Below, one piece after another: positions 55,673 to 64,000 of a stretch of 64,000 nucleotides of DNA. Under the pieces are notes generated by a model, which had not been told where the DNA came from, searched no databases, and saw only the letters and a list, made by a program, of their open reading frames with translations. The translations under genes and the position numbers were made by a program. Origin of the DNA: Dendrophyllia cribrosa. Taxonomy: Eukaryota > Cnidaria > Anthozoa > Scleractinia > Dendrophylliidae. The stretch lies in assembly GCA_024195265.1 (NCBI GenBank), contig JAJLRJ010000005.1:35250605-35314604 (forward strand), read 5' to 3'. Within the stretch, counting starts at the first letter, position 1. Each line of letters begins with the position of its first letter.

Positions 55673-58600
55673 ATGAGACTCAAAGAGTTAAAAAATTGGG
55701 CTCGTGAAGAAGGAATTGCTGGATATTCCCGAATGTCTAAAGAAGAACTTGAAGAACTTTGGGAAGAATCACAACCCGAAAGACCGAGAAAGAAAGGAAA
55801 ACTCCCTCCCCGAATGAAGTTCACAGCCCCGAAAACCCTCTTGGATTCGAGAAATAAAAAAATTTCAGCGCCTATTTTAGTTCCGGAACAAAGTAATTTT
55901 CCTTCCAGAGAAATTCCTTCAATCATTGAACAAAATGTGGAAACTGTTGTCGATTGGTTGAATTGGTTGGAAAGTGCGGATGATGTTGATGTTCGGAGGA
56001 GATCGAATCCTGCGGTTGAAAGATTGAAGAAACAGATTGCTGAATTGTGGGAACATGATTTTGTTGTTGAAGAAAGAGAATCCGCTTTGAGAGGTTTTGC
56101 GAGATCATATGGCATTCGTGGACGTCCAAGTTTTGCTCCCAGAGAATTTTTGGAGACGGCGAGTCGGAAACTCATTGATTTGTTTGAGAGGAACAAAAGA
56201 ACAAAGACAAAGATGATTCTTTCCTGTCGAATGAGTCGCACGGATTTGTCAACTGGAGAAGTGATTGAGGAGGTGGTTGATTTCCATTCCCGAATTGAAG
56301 TGAATTTGGAAGGAACATCCAGAGAAGAGATGCTCGATCACATGGTTGAAAGAATTCTTGAAAATCTTGCGAATTTTCAAAGGAGAGGATCTAATTGGAG
56401 ATTTGAGGAAGTGACAGATTTGAAGATTCTTTTCACCGAGTATCGACCATTGGGTGGAAGTTCTTATATTCCACTTCCTGTCACATTGAAAAACAAGAAA
56501 GCTGTGGTGAATTTGAAGAATAATGATGAAATGTGTTTCAAATGGAGTGCGACAAGAACTTGCTTCCCAGTGGAGAAAAATGCAGAAAGAATTTCAAGAG
56601 AATTGAGGCAGCAAGCGGAAAGCCTCAATTGGGAAAGAATTTCATTTCCAACTCCCCTGAGTGATATTGGGAAATTCGAACGGAGGAATTTGGGATTGGC
56701 TGTGAATGTTTTTGGGTTTGAAGGTGGATGTGTTTTTCCCCTGAGAATTTCTGAAGTGAAAGGAAGAATGATTGATCTGTTGTGGATCAAAAACGACTCG
56801 AAAACTCACTTCTGTTGGATCAGAAGTCTCAGTCGTCTTTTGACGAATCAAATGACAAAACACAATGGTGCAGTTGTTTTCTGCAGAAGATGTTTGAACC
56901 ATTTCCCCAATGAAGAAAGATTGGAGAAACATATGGCATCATGTGAACAATTTGAAGCTGTGAAAATTGTTATGCCAGTTGAAGGTTCAACCGTGAAATT
57001 CAAGAATTTCAACAGGAAAATGATTTTTCCATTTGTGATCTATGCCGATTTTGAAGCAAGACAACTCCCCGTTTCATCTGCGGGACCAAATCCAATGGCA
57101 AGCTTCACGGAGAAATTTCAAAAGCACATTCCCTGTTCTTTCGCTTTCCATGTCGTTTCACCTTTTGTGAAACGAGATCCAGTTTTATTTCGAGCAGAAA
57201 ATGATTCCGTGGATGTTGGGGAAAGATTCATGAAAGATTTGGTGCAGTTTGTGAAAGGAATTCAAGAAGAGGTGAAGTTCCCAAAGCGGATGAAATTTGG
57301 GAGGAAAGAGAAAGAAAAATTTGATGCAGCAACTGTTTGTTGGATCTGTGAAAAAGAATGGGAGTTGGGAGAAAAGCCAGTCAGGGATCACTGCCACTTT
57401 TCTGGAGAATTCAGGGGAGCCGCTCATGACAATTGCAACCTGAACTTCAGGAAACCAAAATTCACCCCTGTGTTTTTCCACAACCTGACTGGTTATGACG
57501 CTCATCTTTTCGTGAAAAATCTGGGAAAGATTGAAGGCGATATCACTTGCATCCCCAACAACGAAGAAAAATATATCTCCTTCTCCAAAAAGATTCTGTT
57601 GGGAACAAGATTGAATGAGAAAGGGAAAGTTGTGAAAATTTGGCATGAAATTCGATTTCTGGATTCAGCTAGATTCATGGCAGCTCCCTTGGGAAACTTG
57701 GTGAAGAATTTGATGGACGAAGACTTCCTGGAAACTCAGAAAGTCTTTGGAGAAAAATGGAAGTGGATGAAACGGAAAGGAGTTTTTCCATATGAATGGT
57801 TGGATTCAGTCGAAAAATTTCAGGAGAAAAAACTGCCTGAGAAATCCACCTTCTTCTCCAAATTGAATGATGAGGGTGTCTCCGATGAAGACTTCGAGCA
57901 CGCCTGGAAAGTTTGGAAAGAAATGGAGATGAACAACATGGGAGATTTCCACGATGCATATCTGAAATCAGATGTGACTTTGTTGGCGGATGTGTTTCAA
58001 GAATTCAGGAAAGTTTGTCGGAAACATTATGACGTCGATCCTGCATGGTTTTACACTTCTCCCGGTTTGGCTTGGGATGCAGCTTTGAAGGAAAGCGGAG
58101 TTGAATTGGAACTGCTGAATGACCCAGATATGTTGCTTTTCTTTGAAAGAGGAATTCGTGGAGGTGTTTCAACCATCCTTCACAGAAGAGCAAGGGTAAA
58201 TAACAAATTCATGGGAGATGATTTCAATCCGAAACAACCTAGCACATTCGTTCCCTATTGGGATGCAAATAGCCTCTATGCTTGGGCAATGACAAATCCT
58301 CTCCCAGTGGGTGGGTTTGAGTGGATGAACGAAGAAGAATTGAAAAACTGGGAACATGAAAGTTGTGTATTGGAAGTGGACGTGGAAATCCCAGATGAAT
58401 TGCATGATTTCTTCAATGACCTGCCGCCTCTTCCAGAGAGAGTTGTGACGGGAGGAGTGGAAAAGTTGATTCCCAACTTGAATGGGAAAGAGAAATTGGT
58501 TGTGCATCGGAAAATCTTGAAACAAGCTCTGGATCTGGGCTGCCGCTTGAAGAAGATTTGGAGGGGAGTGAAATTCAAAGAAGAAAAATGGTTGGACTCC

Positions 58601-59545
58601 TTCATTCGAAAAAACATTGTGTTGAGACAAAAATCCAAGAATGCCTTTGAGAAAGATTTCTTCAAGTTGATGAACAACGCTGTCTTCGGAAAAACAATGG
58701 AAAACATCAGAAAGAGAATTGACTTCCATTTGGCGACGTCGCAAGAACAACTGGTGAAATTCTCTTCCAAATGCAACTTTGAGCATTGGACAGTGTTTGA
58801 TGAAAATTTAATTGGAGTTCATATGAAGCGAATCAAAATGATTTTCAACAAACCTGTTTTTGTAGGGCAAGCAATTTTAGACATTTCAAAGACTTTGATC
58901 TATGACTTCCACTATGAATATGTCAAAAAGAAATGGGAAAAAGCTCAGTTGTGTTTCACTGACACTGACTCCCTGCTCTATGAAATTGAAACAGAAAATT
59001 TGTTTGCGGACATCGCAGGAGATATTGATGCGAAATTTGATACTTCCGAATTTTCTGAAAAGCATCCTTGCGTTGTGGATGGTAGTCTGGAGAGGAAAAA
59101 CAAGAAAGTTTTGGGACTGATGAAAGATGAAACTCGTGGAGAAACCATTGAAGAATTTGTGGGATTGAGATCAAAACAATATTCCTTCAAGTTGTATGGA
59201 GGCGGGGGAACAAAGAAATGCAAAGGTGTAAAAAAGAAAGTTGTGAAAAAGCGACTCTCGCATGAAGACTTTGTTGCCTGCTTGGAAAGCCAAAAACCGG
59301 CAATGAGACAGATGAATTGCATCAGAAGTTGGAAGCATGAACTCTTTTCCCAAACTGTGAACAAAACTGCATTAAGTGCAAATGATGACAAACGATTTGT
59401 GTGTGAAGATGGGATTGCCACTCTCGCTTGGGGGCATTGGCGACTTGAGGGAATGGGGGAGAAAGAGCCACCACGAGTGAAATCTGATGAAAAACAACGG
59501 ATAGTTGAGGCGGGTTGGGAAGAAGTTCAAAAAGAACCACCATGA
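55673..59545 (+). CDS. Protein-primed DNA polymerase B of element B, full length
   Basis: 1290 residues, the only complete polymerase in the window. Order: N-terminal SAP/Rho-N-like helix pair (LKELKNWAREEGIAGYSRMS, residues 3-22), conserved Polinton N-terminal region (YRPLGGSSYIPLP), a C2HC finger (FCRRC to SC, about 402-424), Exo I YADFEA (about 457), endonuclease VII-like module CWIC...RDHCHFSG...CN (about 556-588), FHNLTGYDAH (about 602), palm motif A DANSLYAWAM (about 864), motif B KLMNNAVFGKTM (about 1000), motif C TDTDS (about 1096). All acids are present. The end of the gene lies 84 bases from the terminal palindrome. It should initiate on a terminal protein at the element ends. Confidence 0.93.
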   Translation: MRLKELKNWAREEGIAGYSRMSKEELEELWEESQPERPRKKGKLPPRMKFTAPKTLLDSRNKKISAPILVPEQSNFPSREIPSIIEQNVETVVDWLNWLESADDVDVRRRSNPAVERLKKQIAELWEHDFVVEERESALRGFARSYGIRGRPSFAPREFLETASRKLIDLFERNKRTKTKMILSCRMSRTDLSTGEVIEEVVDFHSRIEVNLEGTSREEMLDHMVERILENLANFQRRGSNWRFEEVTDLKILFTEYRPLGGSSYIPLPVTLKNKKAVVNLKNNDEMCFKWSATRTCFPVEKNAERISRELRQQAESLNWERISFPTPLSDIGKFERRNLGLAVNVFGFEGGCVFPLRISEVKGRMIDLLWIKNDSKTHFCWIRSLSRLLTNQMTKHNGAVVFCRRCLNHFPNEERLEKHMASCEQFEAVKIVMPVEGSTVKFKNFNRKMIFPFVIYADFEARQLPVSSAGPNPMASFTEKFQKHIPCSFAFHVVSPFVKRDPVLFRAENDSVDVGERFMKDLVQFVKGIQEEVKFPKRMKFGRKEKEKFDAATVCWICEKEWELGEKPVRDHCHFSGEFRGAAHDNCNLNFRKPKFTPVFFHNLTGYDAHLFVKNLGKIEGDITCIPNNEEKYISFSKKILLGTRLNEKGKVVKIWHEIRFLDSARFMAAPLGNLVKNLMDEDFLETQKVFGEKWKWMKRKGVFPYEWLDSVEKFQEKKLPEKSTFFSKLNDEGVSDEDFEHAWKVWKEMEMNNMGDFHDAYLKSDVTLLADVFQEFRKVCRKHYDVDPAWFYTSPGLAWDAALKESGVELELLNDPDMLLFFERGIRGGVSTILHRRARVNNKFMGDDFNPKQPSTFVPYWDANSLYAWAMTNPLPVGGFEWMNEEELKNWEHESCVLEVDVEIPDELHDFFNDLPPLPERVVTGGVEKLIPNLNGKEKLVVHRKILKQALDLGCRLKKIWRGVKFKEEKWLDSFIRKNIVLRQKSKNAFEKDFFKLMNNAVFGKTMENIRKRIDFHLATSQEQLVKFSSKCNFEHWTVFDENLIGVHMKRIKMIFNKPVFVGQAILDISKTLIYDFHYEYVKKKWEKAQLCFTDTDSLLYEIETENLFADIAGDIDAKFDTSEFSEKHPCVVDGSLERKNKKVLGLMKDETRGETIEEFVGLRSKQYSFKLYGGGGTKKCKGVKKKVVKKRLSHEDFVACLESQKPAMRQMNCIRSWKHELFSQTVNKTALSANDDKRFVCEDGIATLAWGHWRLEGMGEKEPPRVKSDEKQRIVEAGWEEVQKEPP

Positions 59546-59629
59546 GTGAAATTTGATGGTAAACAACAGATTAAGGAGTTATTGGGGATGGTTGAGATTG
59601 GTTGAATTTTATGCTGAATTTGGGGGTTT

Positions 59630-59886
59630 AGTAGTTAGTCATTGAGAAAGCTGGCTCACTTCTATTTCACGCTAATTTCGAACGTATTTCATTGCGTAAT
59701 CATTCCCTAAGTTCAACGCAATAGGAACTCGTTCCTCATATCACACAACCTATTCAAGTCAATGGGAAACGTGTCAGATTAGTGTGAGATAGATTTGAGC
59801 CAGTTTTAACAATAAACTATACAATGAAATACGTTCGAAATTAGCGTGAAATAGAAGTGAGCCAGCTTTCTCAATGACTAACTACT
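59630..59886. repeat. Right terminal palindrome of element B
   Basis: Identical to 41088-41344 over all 257 bases and in the same (direct) orientation. The adjoining 26 bp (59604-59629) are inverted relative to the left end. Confidence 0.92.
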
Positions 59887-60170
59887 TCCAACCACCAACC
59901 TTCAGATTGAACGTCTGAGACGCTAACCACTAGACCATCACGTTTCATGGTGAAACACAAGGGCCTGACAGAGACACTTATACTCACGTTTGAAATAGGA
60001 TAAATAGTGTTCATATAAACACATATATAGGATAAATAGTTGGTCCAACCACCAACCTTCAGATTGAACGTCTGAGACGCTAACCACTAGACCATCACGT
60101 TTCATGGTGAAACACAAGGGCCTGACAGAGACACTTATACTCACGTTTGAAATAGGATAAATAGTGTTCA
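59887..60170 (-). repeat. Two tandem tRNA-Glu-like SINE copies
   Basis: A unit beginning TCCAACCACCAACCTTCAGA occurs at 59887 and again at about 60044. Read on the minus strand it contains TGGTCTAGTGGTTAGCG (A box) and an anticodon stem CAGA/TCTG with loop CGTTCAA, as in tRNA-Glu(UUC). Element B is inserted exactly at TCCAAC at the edge of the first copy. Confidence 0.7.
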
Positions 60171-61056
60171 GTAACAAAAAAGCCACAACTGGATTAAAGT
60201 TTTGGATGAGATTGCATGGCTTAAGTCTCAGTAGTCTGTCAGGTGTAACTATCACCAACATTTCATTTCACATTTCAGACACAGGACAAACTGACCAACA
60301 TTTCAATAACCTAAATGAAGACAGACAATGAACCAACTAAAAAACACCAACATTTCAATAATCAAAGTGATGACAGACACAGAACAAACTGACCAACATT
60401 TCATAACCTAAGTGAAGACAGACACAGAACTAACGGACAATTTTGACTCACAGTAAACCAATGAAAATTAGACGAAAAACAAATGGATAAAAAATGATAA
60501 TGATGCTTTGTGTAATGTTATAAATCCTTACAGTATGTCAACAAAGCCGGGTTAGGGTATTTGTGTTCTGATGACGTAGTCAGCGAACACCATTGTCATC
60601 GGACGAGGTATGTTTGTCAATGCGAGGAACCATTTCCGGCGTAACAATAGAATTGTCAATCGCAACCAATCAAAGCGAACAACTGATGAAATCGAAAGTA
60701 GTTCTGATAATTCTCTTACAATTCTTCATATGCGTAAAACCCGAATAATTTCTTCATGCTTACCTTTGAGAATTCATAACTCGAATAATGTTCCATCGAT
60801 TCACTTGAATTAAAAATTGAATTACGGTTAAAGAGTAAGCGATCAAGATTTCAGAATTTATCTGACACTAGAATTTAATTTTAGTCAACTTTAGCCTGTC
60901 GAGCCTATCAAGAAAGCGTTGAAGCTAGCCGAGACGCCAGCTGAGACGCTCGACTGAGTTTGATGGATAGTTTAAACCCAGCGTTCCTGCCAGTACAGTA
61001 CATCTGCTCACCAGAAAATGCACTCAAATTGTTTGTCAAATAGCATTAGCTCGTAT
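60171..61056. other. Synthetase intron, no gene seen
   Basis: Short dispersed repeats such as ACTGACCAACATTTCA near 60260-60400. No reading frame of note. Confidence 0.4.
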
Positions 61057-61695
61057 GCTGCACAATTCACGCTACATGTATATCAGCACAACACACTGCA
61101 CAATTCACGCTACATGTATATCAGCACAACACACTGCACAATTCACACTACAAGTATATCAGCACAGCACACTGCACAATTCACACTACATGTATATCAG
61201 CACAACACACTGCACAATTCACGCTACATGTATATGAGCACAACACACTGCACAATTCACACTACATGTATATCAGCACAGCACACTGCACAATTCACGC
61301 TACATGTATATCAGCACAGCACACTGCACAATTCACGCTACATGTATATCAGCACAACACACTGCACAATTCACGCTACATGTATATCAGCACAACACAC
61401 TACACAATTCACACTACATGTATATCAGCACAACACACTGCACAATTCACGCTACATGTATATCAGCACAGCACACTGCACAATTCACGCTACATGTATA
61501 TCAGCACAACACACTGCACAATTCACGCTACATGTATATCAGCACAACACACTACACAATTCACACTACATGTATATCAGCACAACACACTGCACAATTC
61601 ACGCTACATGTATATGAGCACAACACACTGCACAATTCACACTACATGTATATCAGCACAGCACACTGCACAATTCACGCTACATGTATATCACC
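61057..61695. repeat. 38-bp minisatellite, about 17 copies
   Basis: Unit CACAATTCACGCTACATGTA followed by TATCAGCACAACACACTG. Variants alternate ACGC/ACAC and CAGCACAA/GAGCACAA. The unit has no stop in any forward frame, so all three plus-strand frames are open with the same shifted peptide repeat. This is a by-product, not a gene. Confidence 0.92.
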
Positions 61696-61766
61696 ACAAC
61701 ACACGGCCCCAATGCGGGCACAACACACGGCCCCAATGGGGGCACAGCACACGGCCCCAATGGGGC
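61696..61766. repeat. 24-bp G/C-rich minisatellite, three copies
   Basis: Units of ACACACGGCCCCAATGGGGG directly follow the 38-bp array and share its CACAACACAC part. Confidence 0.8.
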
Positions 61767-61825
61767 CCTATTATTCTAAATGTAACACTAAAAGTAAGGT
61801 ACTAAATTCTTTGTACAATTCCCAC

Positions 61826-61928
61826 CTTTATGGGCAGAGTTTTTCTTTCTCTCACAACTCGACCAAGCTCAATTACAGTTTGCATTAAAGATACTCTCCT
61901 CTCGATCTCTTTGTGGATGAGATTTTCC
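61826..61928 (-). CDS. IARS1: Isoleucyl-tRNA synthetase exon (MQTVIELGR...)
   Basis: 103 bases, acceptor TTTTAAG, donor GTGGG. Encodes ENLIHKEIERRVSLMQTVIE and LGRVVRERKTLPIK, the conserved helix before YPL(S/K)E in the family. The last exon before the intron that carries element B. Confidence 0.9.
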
Positions 61929-62297
61929 CTTAAAAGAAAAAGAGAAAAACAAACAAACAAGAACAAAGATGCTGCATCAAAACGGTGTTTGGGTAATTTA
62001 AGAGGGTACTGGGGGATTTTAAGAAAAAGATAACCAATGTGACTTTTAAAATTTTGAACTTAACTGTCCTTAAGTTTTATTAGTTATGTTCCATATAAAC
62101 TCATGTTTCTTTTCCTTCTTTCATTTTTTGATTTAATGTTTGGGAGATATAAGTATACTTTATGCTACTCTGTAAAATCCAAAGTAAAATAAGGTGTGAG
62201 TTTGTATACGTATGAAGAAAATAAAGCAATACACAAGAAAAAATGTATGCTACTGGAAATTAGTAAACAATGAGATGCTGTGTCAAAAGTATATTAC
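61929..62297. other. Synthetase intron
   Basis: AT-rich intron with a pyrimidine tract before the next exon. No other feature. Confidence 0.6.
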
Positions 62298-62416
62298 CTG
62301 GCCTGCGGGATCATTAAGTAGTGAATGCTCTCTGTTTCTCCTGAGTTCATACTCTCTGGTATGTAAGGACGCAAAGCCTGGTAGGTGTGTTCTGTGAGAA
62401 ATGGCGTGAATGATGC
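62298..62416 (-). CDS. IARS1: Isoleucyl-tRNA synthetase exon (FTPFLTE...HYLM)
   Basis: 119 bases with AG acceptor and GT donor. Encodes ASFTPFLTEHTYQALRPYIP, then a variable linker and SIHYLMIPQA, matching the APFTPFLTE...SIHYLM segment of animal cytosolic isoleucyl-tRNA synthetase. Upstream exons are outside the window to the right. Confidence 0.9.
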
Positions 62417-62476
62417 CTGAAATAATAAACAAAACACCAATGAGTATCTATTTATTTCTTCTATTGTTATTTAGTA

Positions 62477-63617
62477 TTTTAAAGTGCCTATGAAATGAAA
62501 TTTTCGACCCGTTTCTTGTACTAAAAAATTGAAGTCCATGTTCCACTGATTCATAATTTTCTAATTTAAGTTATGGTCAAGCAACGAAAAGTACTTTTTT
62601 GGACGTCCAAAATTGGTCAAAAACGAACTTTTCGTGTCCTGGGACCTGGAACTAGAATAAAAAGAAACATAGAATTTACGATCACTGTAACAAACCGTTG
62701 AGAATGGCCAGATCTGGGTTTCCAGACCTAGATCAGTATTAATACTTGAAGTAAAACAAAAGAAACGGCAAACTGATCCTTACGGCAGAAAAAAAAGAAG
62801 CAGAAGGAAATAACATGGTGACGTCATCGGTTGTGCAAATATGCGGTGTCGCTTTCAGACGCTTCAGTATTTCTCAAACAAACCACTTTTTTAGCTATAT
62901 TGTTAGCAACTTTGCTCAGTTGTAAACATGTCCTCCGACGATAAATTTTGACTACCATGTTGACTACGAAGGTCTGCACAACTGTTGAAGTCACAAGTCC
63001 TAATTTGCATATGTTGGTCGCGCGCTGGTTGTCCCATAGTTTTTGGCTCAAATAGGCCAAATTAATAACTCAAGTAATGGTCCTAGTAAGAACTAGGCAA
63101 CCTAACGGCAAGGAATGCAGAAAGGTGTTAATTGTAATATTGTTGAAACCGTCCACCTCATTGGCTAAAATGTGAAAATCTACCATCACTTTACCAGGTT
63201 GTGCATTTATTTCTCTCTAGTTTACTAATTGGTTCCCTTTTAGTGAAAACTATTCGGAGTATTAATGCAACCAAAATTCTATGTGGGAAACATGTAAAAT
63301 TAGAAGCCTTTCTTGGCCATTGTTTCGGAGTTTCACGATTGGATGAAGTCTTGTAGCACAAAAGAAACATCACTTTAAAATAACGCTCCAGTACATTTTA
63401 TTTAAAAAACATGTTGTCCATAGGTTGATGTATTCTCAGTAAGAAAAACCTAAACAATCTTTTGTGGGGAAAGCGAAATGCCGCGGAACAACAGAGCATT
63501 GCCTAGTTCTAACACGCATTGTTACTTAAATTGGAAATTATGAATCAGTGGAACATAGACTTCAATTTTTTAGTATAAAAAACGGGTCGAAAATTTCATT
63601 TCATATGCACTTTAAAA
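62477..63617. mobile_element. DNA transposon relic or large MITE with 85-bp inverted ends
   Basis: TTTTAAAGTGCCTATGAAAT and GACCCGTTTCTTGTACTAAA at the left are repeated in inverse at the right with few changes. The 1-kb interior has no transposase frame. It lies in a synthetase intron. Confidence 0.65.
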
Positions 63618-64000
63618 GATATTAAGTTTGTAAAGCGCTATTGAACCATCGGGAAATAGCACCGTCTATATGAATGTATAACGAGGAATTTCAGTGTGAA
63701 AGTGACTGTTGGCGACAGGAACACAAAGATTTTACTGGCAATAAGAGATACAATAATTGAATAGAGAATAAGTATAATGCAAAATTAATAATCTAAAGTA
63801 GTGAAATGGTGCCAAAATATGAAAATCAAAGGCTCCTGTGAGCCAACCCGTGAATAAGAAATGCTAACGCGCAATGCAATATTGCGGTAAACAATATATG
63901 TTTATACTGACATGGTTCAATTGTTTTTTAAAATTAAACGTAACGACAAGATTCGAACCCTGGGTCCCTCGTTGTCGCCGATTTCCCTTTCGTAAACAAG
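63618..64000. other. Intron or intergenic DNA with a tRNA-like B box
   Basis: No gene seen. Near 63950, minus-strand GGTTCGAATC resembles a tRNA B box, so a SINE may begin at the window edge. Confidence 0.35.

Larger units (their letters stand above)
41088..59886. mobile_element. Element B: complete Polinton (adintovirus-like), 18.8 kb
   Basis: Flanked by TCCAAC at 41082-41087 and 59887-59892, the 6-bp target duplication expected for Polintons. Both ends are an identical 257-bp palindrome-bearing unit followed by 26 bp of inverted repeat (AAACCCCCAAATTCAGCATA). Contains PolB, integrase, adenain-like protease, packaging ATPase, MCP, penton, pX-like, PLA2-like, fiber and regulatory genes. Almost all reading frames are open and the two ends show no difference, so the insertion is recent. 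It lies in an intron of the isoleucyl-tRNA synthetase gene. Confidence 0.93.

Noticed and set aside
59887..60170. Functional tRNA-Glu genes
   Set aside because: A box and anticodon arm are recognisable, but the acceptor stem does not pair and the unit continues as a longer repeat, so SINE copies are more likely.
61018..61888. Three long open frames of up to 199 codons over the minisatellite
   Set aside because: All three are the same 38-bp repeat in different frames, with no start context or non-repeat domain.
1..64000. CRISPR arrays or bacterial operons
   Set aside because: Repeat arrays found are minisatellites without spacers, and split exons, MITEs and SINEs show a eukaryotic genome.

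Overview
The window is nuclear DNA from an animal, probably a cnidarian such as a coral. This rests on nine spliced exons of a cytosolic isoleucyl-tRNA synthetase on the minus strand (38369-62416), several MITE families, SINE-like tRNA fragments and minisatellites. Much of the sequence consists of Polinton/Maverick-type virus-like transposons, which carry protein-primed DNA polymerase B, jelly-roll capsid, packaging ATPase and VLTF3-like genes. The taxon is inferred, not proven.

Left part (1-28766): a nest of four Polinton-like elements. A0 (polymerase end at 3-2267, terminus at 2517) lies in the polymerase gene of A1. A1 (terminus at 5181) lies in a structural-type gene of element O. A2 (5839-22967), complete in extent, lies in the same O gene. 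The rest of O continues to its terminal palindrome at 28636-28766. A2 itself carries an uninterrupted copy of the gene it broke, so the insertion point can be read directly. A2 and O show PolB, YqaJ-type nuclease, packaging ATPase, double jelly-roll capsid protein, penton, VLTF3-like factor and several membrane proteins, but no integrase or protease that I can recognise. They share two promoter-like motifs: an early-type CCAATTGAAGAAA plus TATATA, and a late-type CATATATATACCC.

Middle (28767-41087): a decayed polymerase fragment of another Polinton, MITEs (Harbinger-like with TTA/TAA duplications, one piggyBac-like TTAA element), low-complexity DNA and the 3' half of the isoleucyl-tRNA synthetase gene.

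Right part (41088-59886): element B, an apparently complete 18.8-kb Polinton of the adintovirus-like type inside an intron of the synthetase gene. It has a perfect 6-bp target duplication (TCCAAC) and identical 257-bp ends. Gene order: VLTF3-like, acidic protein, integrase, PLA2-like, zinc ribbon, adenain-like protease, pX-like, MCP, small basic protein, penton, PPxY protein, ATPase, fiber, 2TM protein, NUMOD-like regulator, SSB-like, two small proteins, PolB. The zinc-ribbon, PLA2 and integrase frames are connected by two in-frame -1 slippery heptamers, each followed by a hairpin, and a third possible site joins pX to the protease. This looks like a gag-pro-pol-style chain of programmed frameshifts in a DNA transposon. 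Every element end is a terminal palindrome beginning AGTAGT; in B the palindrome loops lie in direct orientation, like flip/flop isomers.

Right edge (59887-64000): SINE copies, a 38-bp minisatellite, two more synthetase exons and a TIR transposon. All similarity statements come from reading the sequence and from family knowledge; no database search was run.
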